64,000 nt of DNA from JAWHQP01 sp032586195 (lineage in GTDB: Bacteria > Pseudomonadota > Gammaproteobacteria > Enterobacterales > Pasteurellaceae), in the NCBI GenBank assembly GCA_032586195.1, contig JAWHQP010000003.1:124001-188000 (forward strand), read 5' to 3'. Under the pieces are notes generated by a model. The model was not told where the DNA came from, ran no database searches, and saw only the letters and a list, made by a program, of their open reading frames with translations. Positions 9,557-17,750 of this stretch are shown here, piece by piece (positions within the stretch are counted from its first letter, which is position 1; the number at the start of each line of letters is the position of its first letter). The translations under genes and the position numbers were made by a program.

Positions 9557-10789
9557 ATGTTTGAACCAGTTGAATATGGATTTGACGATGAAATTGGTCG
9601 TACGCTGATTAAAGTTGTCGGCGTTGGCGGCGGTGGCGGTAATGCTGTAAATCATATGGTTAATAGTATGATTAATAACGGCGGTACGCTGATTGGCGAA
9701 AATTCAATGGCGAGCGACGAACATGGCGAAATTATTTTCTATGCCGTCAATACTGATGCCCAGGCGTTGCGTAAGAGTATCGTTCAGCAAACCGTGCAGA
9801 TTGGTGCTTCCACCACTAAAGGTTTAGGAGCGGGTGCTAATCCTAATGTAGGACGTAAAGCTGCTGAGGATGACCAAGACGCTATTCGTGCGATGTTGGA
9901 AGGTGCTGATATGGTCTTTATTGCCGCCGGTATGGGGGGCGGTACGGGTACAGGAGCCGCACCGATTGTTGCCCAGGTAGCTAAAGAGTTAGGTATTCTT
10001 ACCGTTGCCGTAGTGACTAAACCTTTCTCTTTTGAAGGTAAGAAACGGATGGCGTTTGCCGATCTCGGCATTAAAGAACTTTCCAAGCATGTTGATTCGT
10101 TAATTATCATTCCTAATGAAAAACTCTTGAAAGTGTTAGGCAAAACCACTACTTTAGTGCAAGCGTTTTCTGCGGTGAATGATATTCTGCGTAATGCGGT
10201 AACAGGTATTTCCGATATGATTACTTCACCCGGTTTAATTAACGTGGACTTTGCCGATGTGCGTACCGTTATGTCGGAAATGGGACGAGCCATGATGGGT
10301 GCAGGTATCGCTCAGGGAGCGGCAAGTGACGGACGCGCTGAAAAGGCGGCTCAGGATGCGGTGGCGAGTCCGTTATTGGAAGATGTGGATTTATCCGGTG
10401 CCAGAGGTGTATTAGTTAATATCACGGCGGGGATGGATTTAGGTCTGGATGAATTCTATGCGGTAGGCGATACCATCCGTGCATTTGCTTCGGATGAAGC
10501 TACTGTTGTGGTGGGTACGACCTTAGTGCCTGAGATGTCGGATGAAATTCGGGTAACCATTGTGGCGACAGGTATCGGTGATATTGATGATCCGACTGCT
10601 CCGCTATCCCCGGTATCCACGCCTCGTTCCGTTTCGACAAATACCGGTTATACACAAGGAACACAGGTCGCACCTCAATCATTCGGTGCAAATCAGCAAC
10701 AGGGAACAGCAGAATCACAGCCTGCACGACCTACGTCGTTGGGCAATGATTTATTTAAACCGGCATTCTTGCGTGGTGAGAATAAGTAG
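9557..10789 (+). CDS. ftsZ: FtsZ, tubulin-like division GTPase
   Basis: Cytosolic GTPase that polymerises into the Z ring. The tubulin signature GGGTGTG is at residues 127-133, and VGVGGGGGNAVNHM at 21-34 forms the first nucleotide loop. Compared with E. coli FtsZ there is an extra stretch of about 15-20 residues between NHMV and FYAVNTDAQA (roughly 38-58). From memory, H. influenzae FtsZ has a similar insertion. The C-terminal tail ends in NDLFKPAFLRGENK, keeping the PAFLR core that binds FtsA and ZipA. Confidence 0.97.
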   Translation: MFEPVEYGFDDEIGRTLIKVVGVGGGGGNAVNHMVNSMINNGGTLIGENSMASDEHGEIIFYAVNTDAQALRKSIVQQTVQIGASTTKGLGAGANPNVGRKAAEDDQDAIRAMLEGADMVFIAAGMGGGTGTGAAPIVAQVAKELGILTVAVVTKPFSFEGKKRMAFADLGIKELSKHVDSLIIIPNEKLLKVLGKTTTLVQAFSAVNDILRNAVTGISDMITSPGLINVDFADVRTVMSEMGRAMMGAGIAQGAASDGRAEKAAQDAVASPLLEDVDLSGARGVLVNITAGMDLGLDEFYAVGDTIRAFASDEATVVVGTTLVPEMSDEIRVTIVATGIGDIDDPTAPLSPVSTPRSVSTNTGYTQGTQVAPQSFGANQQQGTAESQPARPTSLGNDLFKPAFLRGENK

Positions 10790-10836
10790 GATAGTCTGTA
10801 AGCATATGTTTAATTATGCAAAAATTGGAAAATATT

Positions 10837-11754
10837 ATGATTAAACAAAGAACATTAAAGCAAAGTATTAAGGTCACCGGGGTCGGTTTACACAGCGGTA
10901 ATAAAGTTACTCTCACATTACGTCCTGCGGCTGTAAATACAGGCGTTATTTATTGTCGTACCGATTTGAACCCGCCGGTATCTTTTCCTGCGAATGCCGA
11001 ATCAGTACGTGATACCATGCTTTGTACGGCTTTAGTGAACGATCAGGGCGTGCGTATTTCTACGGTAGAACACCTTAATGCGGCGTTAGCGGGCCTGGGT
11101 ATCGATAATGTGATTGTTGAAGTGGATGCCCCTGAAATCCCGGTTATGGACGGCAGTGCGAGCCCATTTGTTTATTTGTTATTAGATGCCGGCATTGAAG
11201 AACAGAATGCGGCGAAAAAATTTATTCGGGTAAAACAGAAAGTTCGGGTTGAAGACGGTGATAAATGGGCGGAAATTTCTCCATACAACGGCTTCCGTTT
11301 GAATTTTACCATTGATTTTAATCATCCGGCGATCAGTAAAAACCTAAGCAGTTACACGCTGGATTTCTCCGCCCAAAGCTTTGTACAACAAATCAGCCGC
11401 GCCAGAACCTTTGCGTTTATGAAAGATATTGAATATTTGCAATCGCAGGGTTTGGCATTGGGCGGCAGCTTGGACAATGCCATCGTGTTAGACAACTATC
11501 GCGTATTGAACGAAGACGGCTTGCGTTTCAAAGATGAGCTTGTTCGTCATAAAATGTTGGATGCGATTGGTGATTTATTTATGTCAGGCTACAATATCCT
11601 TGGTGATTTTAAAGCTTACAAATCGGGTCACGGATTAAATAATAAATTACTGCGGGCCTTATTAGAAAATCAGCGTGCTTGGGAATTCATTTCCTTTGAA
11701 GATAAGGACGAAGTGCCGCAAGGTTATGTGTCTCCTGTTCAGGTACTTATTTAA
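10837..11754 (+). CDS. lpxC: LpxC, UDP-3-O-acyl-GlcNAc deacetylase
   Basis: Zinc enzyme for the committed step of lipid A synthesis. The start is placed at the ATG giving MIKQRTLKQS, which matches the family N-terminus. An in-frame ATG 21 bases upstream would add seven unconserved residues. The 305-residue protein shows the zinc histidine motif EHLNAALAGLG near residue 78 and HKMLDAIGD near 237. It is the last gene of the dcw cluster and is followed by a strong terminator. Confidence 0.96.
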   Translation: MIKQRTLKQSIKVTGVGLHSGNKVTLTLRPAAVNTGVIYCRTDLNPPVSFPANAESVRDTMLCTALVNDQGVRISTVEHLNAALAGLGIDNVIVEVDAPEIPVMDGSASPFVYLLLDAGIEEQNAAKKFIRVKQKVRVEDGDKWAEISPYNGFRLNFTIDFNHPAISKNLSSYTLDFSAQSFVQQISRARTFAFMKDIEYLQSQGLALGGSLDNAIVLDNYRVLNEDGLRFKDELVRHKMLDAIGDLFMSGYNILGDFKAYKSGHGLNNKLLRALLENQRAWEFISFEDKDEVPQGYVSPVQVLI

Positions 11755-11771
11755 TCCTAATATCATGATAT

Positions 11772-11807
11772 AAAAGCTATATTTCTTTACCGGAATATAG
11801 CTTTTTT
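11772..11807 (+). terminator. Rho-independent terminator after lpxC
   Basis: Perfect 12-bp stem (AAAAGCTATATT with AATATAGCTTTT), 10-base loop, ending in a run of six T. It closes the dcw operon and separates it from the yqhD-like gene, which starts 22 bases later. Confidence 0.9.
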
Positions 11808-11828
11808 CATTTTATCGGAGGTTATCTG

Positions 11829-12980
11829 ATGTTTAACTTTAATTTACATTTACCTACATCCGTCGAATTCGGCAAAGGGCAGATTGCCGCTCTGCGAAAA
11901 TATATTCCGGCGCAGGCCCGAGTATTAATCGTTTATGGTGGCGGTAGTATTAAGCGTAACGGTGTTTTTCAGCAGGTTATTGATGCTCTTGATGGTTATT
12001 ATTATCGGGAATTTTCGGGAGTCGAGCCGAATCCGCACTATGAAACGCTGGTTAAAGCGGTACAGCTGGTAAAAGAAGATAAATTGGATTTCATCCTCGC
12101 TATCGGTGGTGGTTCCGTGGTGGATGGAGCTAAATTTATTGCAAGTGCGGTGCTGTTTTCGGGAGATTTGCTGCAAATTCTGAAAGGAGCGGAAATTCAG
12201 CAGGCTCTTCCGCTTGGAGCCGTAATGACCTTGCCGGCCACGGGGTCGGAAATGAACGGAACGGCCGTGATTACCAGAGCGGTGACGAAAGACAAAACCT
12301 CATTTCGATCTCCATTGGTCAAGCCGAAGTTTGCTATTTTGGATCCGACTACAACTTTCAGCCTGCCTCCGCAGCAAACGGCCAATGGTGTAGTGGACAG
12401 CTTTGTTCACGTTATAGAACAGTATTTGACTTATCCGGTAGATGCCAAAGTTCAGGATCGTTTTGCCGAAGGCGTGCTATTGACGCTTGTTGAGGAGGGG
12501 CCTAAAGCATTGCTTGAGCCGGAAAATTATGCGGTACGGGCAAATCTGATGTGGGCCGCCACTATGGGATTAAACGGCATCTTAGGTGTCGGCGTGCCGC
12601 AAGACTGGGCATCCCATGCCATTGGCCATGAATTGACCGCGCTTTACGGTTTGGATCATGCCAAAACTCTGGCCATTGTTTTGCCCGCGCTGATGCGTCA
12701 TCAGCAAGCCGATAAGTGGGAAAAATTGCTGCAATATGCTAATCGGGTCTGGCACTATCAAGGCTCCGACGAGCAGACGGCGGTTGAGTTTGCGATTCAA
12801 CGGACCGAGCAATTTTTCCAACAAATGGGATTGGCCACGCATTTATCCGATTATCAAATCGACAATCGTGATTTTACCTATTTGTTGGATAAACTTGCTG
12901 AACACAAACCGGCTTTACTCGGTGAACGGAAAAATATTGACCGACAGGCGGTATTGGAAATTCTGATCTTGGCTTTGTAA
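11829..12980 (+). CDS. yqhD: YqhD-like NADPH-dependent aldehyde reductase (iron-type ADH family)
   Basis: Member of the iron/zinc alcohol dehydrogenase family, aligning from memory along its whole 383 residues with E. coli YqhD, which reduces short-chain aldehydes with NADPH. Visible are the NADP site region YGGGSIK (residues 37-43), IGGGSVVDG, LPATGSEMNGTAV, and the metal site formed by DSFVHVIEQYL plus HAIGHELTALYGLDHAKT. The RBS GGAGG lies 6-10 bases before the ATG. A USS core at 12143-12151 lies within the gene. Physiological substrate cannot be read from sequence; aldehyde detoxification is the family role. Confidence 0.88.
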   Translation: MFNFNLHLPTSVEFGKGQIAALRKYIPAQARVLIVYGGGSIKRNGVFQQVIDALDGYYYREFSGVEPNPHYETLVKAVQLVKEDKLDFILAIGGGSVVDGAKFIASAVLFSGDLLQILKGAEIQQALPLGAVMTLPATGSEMNGTAVITRAVTKDKTSFRSPLVKPKFAILDPTTTFSLPPQQTANGVVDSFVHVIEQYLTYPVDAKVQDRFAEGVLLTLVEEGPKALLEPENYAVRANLMWAATMGLNGILGVGVPQDWASHAIGHELTALYGLDHAKTLAIVLPALMRHQQADKWEKLLQYANRVWHYQGSDEQTAVEFAIQRTEQFFQQMGLATHLSDYQIDNRDFTYLLDKLAEHKPALLGERKNIDRQAVLEILILAL

Positions 12981-13111
12981 TTTTCAGCTTTCCTGCACTT
13001 TGTAGTACAGAGTTAATAATATGCAGCCGCTTCTTGACACTCGCAGAAAACCGATTGCGGAGCGGCTGGACAAGTTAATTCTCAATGCTAAATCTAAATC
13101 GGAGAAAAGCA

Positions 13112-13120
13112 AAGTGCGGT
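13112..13120 (+). repeat. DNA uptake signal sequence (USS core)
   Basis: AAGTGCGGT in the 253-base gap between the yqhD-like gene and ushA, with the extension TGTTATCTTTTCGAATTTTT. Nothing else in the gap is convincing apart from the ushA promoter zone. Confidence 0.88.
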
Positions 13121-13233
13121 GTTATCTTTTCGAATTTTTCAGATTCCCCGTTTCTTCTTATTTTCTTAGGGCCAAACCGCGCAATGTTTGTTAAAATAGC
13201 GGCACTCTTTTCGGATCTCAATTTAGGAAATAT

Positions 13234-14886
13234 ATGTTAAAGCATCATTCTCTAAAAATATCTATATTGGCATTAGGTTTGTTTTCCACTGCCGTGATGG
13301 CGTATCAGGCGGGTAAAACTTATCAATTTACCGTTTTGCATACCAATGATTTACATGGTCATTTCTGGCCGAATGAGAAGGGCGAATATGGCTTGGCGGC
13401 TCAGAAAACCGTGGTGGATCGGGTCAAAAAAGAAGTTGAGGCAAAGGGCGGTTCCGTGATTTTGCTTAACGCCGGTGATATTAATACGGGAGTGCCCGAA
13501 TCGGATCTGCAAAATGCCCGCCCGGATATCGAGGGTTTGAACGCTATCGGCTATGAAGCAATGACCTTAGGCAATCACGAATTTGATAATCCGTTGCAGT
13601 TGCTTGAAATGCAGGAAAAATGGGCGAAGTTTCCATTGCTGGCGGCGAACGTATATAACGGCAAAACCCATAAATTGTTGGTAAAGCCTTATACTATTTT
13701 GCATAAACAGGATCTAAAGGTTGCGGTAGTGGGATTGACTACGGAAGATACGGCGAAACTGGGGAATCCCGAATATATTGGATCCGTGCGTTTTGCTGAT
13801 CCGACCCGCACGGCGGAAAAGGTATTGGGCGAATTGGCGAAAAATGAAAAACCTGATGTGAAAATTGCCTTAACGCACATGGGGTATTATTACGATGCGA
13901 ATCATGGCTCAAATGCTCCGGGTGATGTCAGTATGGCTCGTAAGCTGCCGAAGGGAGCCTTTGATATTATCGTGGGCGGTCACACTCATGACACCGTTTG
14001 CGTCGATGAAAAAGGGGTATTTATTCAGGATTATCAACCGACGCAGCCGTGTACACCGGAATTTCAGAACGGCACCTGGATCATGCAGGCGGGCGAATGG
14101 GGCAAATATTTAGGCCGTGCTGATTTTGAGTTTAAGAATGGCGGAATAGAGCTGGTGAAATATGAACTGATTCCGATCAATCTGAAAAAAAAGACCAAAA
14201 CGGCGGACGGTAAACCGACATATGTATTGTATGGCGAAGAAATTCCGCAGGATACGGAATTGGCGGCAAGCTTGAAAACCTATCAGGATCGCGGTGATAA
14301 ATTGCTGAACGTGAAAGTCGGTGAGCTGAAAGGGAAATTGGAAGGCGATCGCCATGTGATTCGTTTCCGGCAAACCAATTTAGGTCATTTGGTGGCGGAG
14401 GCCCAACGACAAAAAGTGAAAGCCGATGTGGGAATCATGAATTCCGGCGGTATTCGCAACAGCATTTTGGCGGGAGAGGTAACCTATAAAGACATTCTGA
14501 AGGTTCAACCTTTCGGTAACATTATCAGTTATGCGGATTTAACCAGTGCGGAGCTGCTTGATTTTCTCAATGTCGTTGCATTGAAGGAAGTGGATTCCGG
14601 GGCTTACGCTCAATATTCTAATATTACTATGACAGTGAATCGTGCCGCGAAGAAGGTGGAAAACGTCAAAATCGGCGGCCAACCACTTGATTTGAAAAAA
14701 ATCTATCGTATATCCTTGCCAAGTTACAATGCGGCCGGTGGTGACGGTTATCCGGTGTTAACAGATAAGCCGACTTACGTAAATTCAGGTTTTGTAGATG
14801 CGGACATATTGAAAGAATATTTTGAGAAAAATTCTCCGGTCGATGCCGGCAAATTTGAACCGAAAGATCAAATTATCTACCGTTAA
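13234..14886 (+). CDS. ushA: UshA, periplasmic UDP-sugar hydrolase / 5'-nucleotidase
   Basis: Periplasmic enzyme that hydrolyses UDP-sugars and 5'-nucleotides for salvage. The 550-residue length equals E. coli UshA. A signal peptide (residues 1-22, ending VMA) is followed by the metallophosphatase motifs HTNDLHGHFW, GDINTGVPESD, LGNHEFDNP and GGHTHD, then the C-terminal 5'-nucleotidase domain with SYNAAGGDGYP. The related Haemophilus NadN, which processes NAD, is an alternative, but the close match to UshA motifs favours UshA. pheA starts 37 bases downstream. Confidence 0.9.
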   Translation: MLKHHSLKISILALGLFSTAVMAYQAGKTYQFTVLHTNDLHGHFWPNEKGEYGLAAQKTVVDRVKKEVEAKGGSVILLNAGDINTGVPESDLQNARPDIEGLNAIGYEAMTLGNHEFDNPLQLLEMQEKWAKFPLLAANVYNGKTHKLLVKPYTILHKQDLKVAVVGLTTEDTAKLGNPEYIGSVRFADPTRTAEKVLGELAKNEKPDVKIALTHMGYYYDANHGSNAPGDVSMARKLPKGAFDIIVGGHTHDTVCVDEKGVFIQDYQPTQPCTPEFQNGTWIMQAGEWGKYLGRADFEFKNGGIELVKYELIPINLKKKTKTADGKPTYVLYGEEIPQDTELAASLKTYQDRGDKLLNVKVGELKGKLEGDRHVIRFRQTNLGHLVAEAQRQKVKADVGIMNSGGIRNSILAGEVTYKDILKVQPFGNIISYADLTSAELLDFLNVVALKEVDSGAYAQYSNITMTVNRAAKKVENVKIGGQPLDLKKIYRISLPSYNAAGGDGYPVLTDKPTYVNSGFVDADILKEYFEKNSPVDAGKFEPKDQIIYR

Positions 14887-14923
14887 ACTTGAGAATTTTT
14901 ATCAGCAAAGGAAAAAACTATTT

Positions 14924-16084
14924 ATGCTCGATCTTACTGAAATTCGCCAGCAGATTACCCAAATTGACCGTAATTTATTAAAGCTGCTGTCGGAACGCCA
15001 CAGATTGGCGTTCGATGTGGTTCGTAGTAAAGAATTAACCCAAAAGCCTTTACGGGACCTTGAACGCGAACAACAATTATTGCAGGAATTGGTGCGGTAT
15101 GCTGAAAACGAAAATTACCAATTAGAGCCTCAGTATATTACTCAGGTTTTCCAAAAAATCATTGAAGATTCCGTGCTGACTCAGCAGGTTTATTTGCAGA
15201 AAAAACTGAATCAGCTGCGGGAACAAAATATCCATATCGCTTTTTTAGGCAAGCGGGGCTCTTATTCACACCTCGCGGCCCGTAGTTATGCTACCCGCTA
15301 TCAGGAGCAATTGGTTGAGCTCAGTTGCAATTCTTTCGATCAGATTTTCGCAAAAGTGGAGTCGGGTGAAGCGGATTATGGCGTGCTGCCGCTGGAAAAC
15401 ACGACTTCAGGCTCAATTAATGAAGTTTATGATTTATTGCAGCATACGGAATTGTCCCTGGTGGGAGAGTTGGCTTATCCGATTAAGCATTGTGTGTTGG
15501 TTAACGAACAGGACGATTTAAGCCGAATTGATACGTTATACAGTCACCCGCAGGTGATCCAACAATGCAGCCGGTTTATCCACAGTCTGGAACGCGTGCA
15601 CATCGAATATTGCGAAAGCAGCTCACATGCCATGCAGTTGGTTTCGCGCCTGAATAAGCCGAATATTGCCGCCCTAGGCAATGAGGATGGAGGTCATTTA
15701 TACGGCTTGCATGTACTGAAAGCCGATATTGCTAATCAGGAAAACAATATCACACGCTTTATTGTAATTGCCCGTGAACCGGTAGCGGTCTCACCGCAAA
15801 TCCACACTAAAACGTTATTGTTGATGACAACCTCTCAGGACCCAGGCGCTTTGGTGGATGCCTTGTCGGTGTTTAAAGCTCACCAGATAAAAATGACGAA
15901 GCTGGAATCCCGTCCGATTTATGGTAAGCCTTGGGAGGAAATGTTCTATTTGGAAATTGAGGCAAATGTCAATCATCCCGATACTCAACAAGCCTTTGAA
16001 GAGTTACGTCAATACAGCACGTTTTTAAAAGTGCTCGGCTGCTATCCGAGTGAAATTGTTAAGCCGGCAAAGGTGGGTGAATAA
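14924..16084 (+). CDS. pheA: PheA, bifunctional chorismate mutase / prephenate dehydratase
   Basis: Converts chorismate to prephenate and then phenylpyruvate for phenylalanine synthesis. I start it at the ATG giving MLDLTEIRQQ, preceded by AAAGGA; an upstream start would overlap ushA. The 386-residue protein has an AroQ-type mutase domain (1-90), a dehydratase domain with ENTTSGS (near 159), and an ACT regulatory domain with GALVDAL and ESRPIYGKPWEEM for phenylalanine feedback. No leader-peptide attenuator fits in the short gap after ushA. Confidence 0.95.
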   Translation: MLDLTEIRQQITQIDRNLLKLLSERHRLAFDVVRSKELTQKPLRDLEREQQLLQELVRYAENENYQLEPQYITQVFQKIIEDSVLTQQVYLQKKLNQLREQNIHIAFLGKRGSYSHLAARSYATRYQEQLVELSCNSFDQIFAKVESGEADYGVLPLENTTSGSINEVYDLLQHTELSLVGELAYPIKHCVLVNEQDDLSRIDTLYSHPQVIQQCSRFIHSLERVHIEYCESSSHAMQLVSRLNKPNIAALGNEDGGHLYGLHVLKADIANQENNITRFIVIAREPVAVSPQIHTKTLLLMTTSQDPGALVDALSVFKAHQIKMTKLESRPIYGKPWEEMFYLEIEANVNHPDTQQAFEELRQYSTFLKVLGCYPSEIVKPAKVGE

Positions 16085-16098
16085 AAATCGCTAATTTT

Positions 16099-16146
16099 GA
16101 CACCGCACTTTGGGGTTTCTGTATGGCGCGCTAAAAGTGCGGTGTC
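16099..16146 (+). terminator. Inverted USS pair forming a terminator-like hairpin after pheA
   Basis: Two USS in inverted orientation (ACCGCACTT at 16102, AAGTGCGGT at 16135) form a perfect 13-bp stem, GACACCGCACTTT with AAAGTGCGGTGTC, around a 22-base loop. T-rich sequence follows on the + strand. Paired USS are known to act as terminators in Haemophilus. Confidence 0.82.
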
Positions 16147-16173
16147 GTATTTTTGAGTTTTTATAATGCTAAT

Positions 16174-16205
16174 AAAAAAGCAGAATATGGAAATATTCTG
16201 CTTTC
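16174..16205 (-). terminator. Rho-independent terminator of the frd operon
   Basis: Perfect 11-bp stem (AAGCAGAATAT with ATATTCTGCTT) closed by a four-base loop. Read on the minus strand it ends in six T. It lies about 20 bases after the frdD stop. Confidence 0.88.
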
Positions 16206-16225
16206 TTGCTTATTGAATGATCAAC

Positions 16226-16570
16226 CTAAATTGCAAGGGTGGCGTAAATAACCACTATGCTGTAAATTGCCGCTAATCCGTAGAAAATTAAACCACCGTG
16301 CGCGACGTGCACTTTGATGTCGTGCATACCGTGATGAATACGGTGCAGGCCCGCCCACATAGGGAAAATAGTGAGGACGAGAATCACTAATTTGCCAAAC
16401 CAGTTATGAGCGAAAGCAATGATATTGTCCGGCGAAATAACGCCGAACGGCAGTAAAATGCCGAGGATTAGAATTAACACGGGGAACGCTAATCCGCTGA
16501 CCATACCGCCTGCACTAAACATTAACCATACAGGTGGTTCGTTTGAACGTTTTGGATTTTGATTGCTCAT
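16226..16570 (-). CDS. frdD: FrdD, fumarate reductase membrane anchor
   Basis: Small hydrophobic subunit of quinol:fumarate reductase. With FrdC it anchors FrdAB to the inner membrane and binds menaquinol. It is 114 residues long with three membrane segments, near 20-45, 62-78 and 92-112. It carries MWAGLHRIHHGMHDIKVH near 70-87, a histidine-rich stretch typical of FrdD. It lies 9 bases after frdC and is the last gene of the operon. Confidence 0.94.
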   Translation of the reverse strand: MSNQNPKRSNEPPVWLMFSAGGMVSGLAFPVLILILGILLPFGVISPDNIIAFAHNWFGKLVILVLTIFPMWAGLHRIHHGMHDIKVHVAHGGLIFYGLAAIYSIVVIYATLAI

Positions 16571-16579
16571 GTCGTTCTC

Positions 16580-16972
16580 CTAGATAAAAACTAAAATCAA
16601 TGCTAATACGGTAACGATGACGAATAACCAGCGCAGTGCGTTACGAATGGTGACTGACGGTAATCCGGTGGATCCGGACATCACTTCACCCGTCATATCA
16701 AACAGAGTAAAAGCGTGCAGTACTAAACCCGCCAATGAAATAAGGTTTAAAATCACTACGATCGGATTTTTAAGAAACGGAATAAAGCTTTCTACAAAAC
16801 CGTTTTCCGTACCGAGGCAAAATACGCCGTAAAGCAGTACTAAGCCGAACCACACGGTCGGTATGGCCGTGGCTTCGCGTACCATATAGAATTTATAAAA
16901 ATCCCATTTTTTCCACCAAGAAGGCGTGACTTCGCGAACATATTTTTTACGTTTGCTAACAGTAGTATTCAT
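16580..16972 (-). CDS. frdC: FrdC, fumarate reductase membrane anchor
   Basis: Membrane anchor partner of FrdD in anaerobic fumarate respiration. The 130-residue protein has three hydrophobic segments (about 30-52, 67-90, 108-130). The N-terminal part has RKKYVREVTPSWWKK and FYKFYMVREATAIPTVW, conserved in FrdC. It starts 10 bases after frdB and ends 9 before frdD, which fits a single transcript. Confidence 0.95.
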   Translation of the reverse strand: MNTTVSKRKKYVREVTPSWWKKWDFYKFYMVREATAIPTVWFGLVLLYGVFCLGTENGFVESFIPFLKNPIVVILNLISLAGLVLHAFTLFDMTGEVMSGSTGLPSVTIRNALRWLFVIVTVLALILVFI

Positions 16973-16982
16973 AATATGCTCC

Positions 16983-17750
16983 TTACGCTTTCGGTTTTAA
17001 CATTGAAATGAGGTAGTCTTTCGCACTTTCCAGTTTGCCCTGGTTGATTGCGGCGGCCGGGTTAACATGTTTCGGACAAACCTCGGAACAGGCGCCCACG
17101 AATGTGCAAGTCCAAACACCGTTTTCACTGTTAATAATTGGCATACGTTCGGCCTTGCCGTTATCACGGTTATCAAGATTATAACGATGTGCCAGAGTCA
17201 AGGCAGCCGGGCCGACGAATTCAGGGTTTAAACCGAATTGAGGACAAGCGGCATAACATAAACCGCAGTTGATGCACATAGAGAACTGACGATATTTCTC
17301 TAATTGTTTTGGCGTCTGTTTCGTGCGGCTCTTGGCGAGTTCTGCCGTTGGATGCGGTTTACCGTCCAATTCAGGCATTTTATTGCCGATAATGTAGGGT
17401 TTAATGTTTTCCAGACTTTCGATAAAGTGGCTTAAATCTACGATTAAGTCACGTTCGATTGGGAAATTAGCCAGCGGCTCAATCCGCATATGGCCGCTAT
17501 AATCACGCAGGAAAGTTTTACATGCCAATTTAGGCAGGTTATTCACCATCATACCGCATGAGCCGCAGATCGCCATACGGCAGGACCAGCGATAAGAGAG
17601 TTCCGGTTCAAGTCTGTCTTTAATATAGCCCAATGCGTCAAGCAATGAAGTTTGATTATCAAACGGCACCTGGTAGGTTTGTAAATGCGGTTCTTTATCA
17701 ACTTCAGGATTGTAACGCAATACTTCAACATTCATGATTTGATTAGCCAT
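16983..17750 (-). CDS. frdB: FrdB, fumarate reductase iron-sulfur subunit
   Basis: Carries electrons from menaquinol in FrdCD to the flavin in FrdA through three iron-sulfur clusters. Cysteine motifs are all visible: SCRMAICGSCG with LAC downstream for [2Fe-2S], CINCGLCYAACP for [4Fe-4S], and CTFVGACSEVCPKH for [3Fe-4S]. I start at the ATG giving MANQIMNVEV, which has AAGGAG upstream and overlaps the end of frdA by 8 bases. The longer frame would read back into frdA. Length is 255 residues. Confidence 0.96.
   Translation of the reverse strand: MANQIMNVEVLRYNPEVDKEPHLQTYQVPFDNQTSLLDALGYIKDRLEPELSYRWSCRMAICGSCGMMVNNLPKLACKTFLRDYSGHMRIEPLANFPIERDLIVDLSHFIESLENIKPYIIGNKMPELDGKPHPTAELAKSRTKQTPKQLEKYRQFSMCINCGLCYAACPQFGLNPEFVGPAALTLAHRYNLDNRDNGKAERMPIINSENGVWTCTFVGACSEVCPKHVNPAAAINQGKLESAKDYLISMLKPKA

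Noticed and set aside
9784..10293. 169-codon open frame on the minus strand opposite ftsZ
   Set aside because: Entirely antisense to a conserved gene, with no likeness to a known protein; a composition shadow.
13021..13197. Possible 58-codon ORF between the yqhD-like gene and ushA (MQPLLDTRRKPIAERLDKLI...)
   Set aside because: No good RBS, no recognised family, and it reads through a USS; more likely non-coding, though a decayed gene fragment cannot be excluded.
14822..14924. Upstream in-frame start for pheA overlapping ushA
   Set aside because: The added 34 residues have no likeness to PheA, and the ATG at 14924 has its own RBS.
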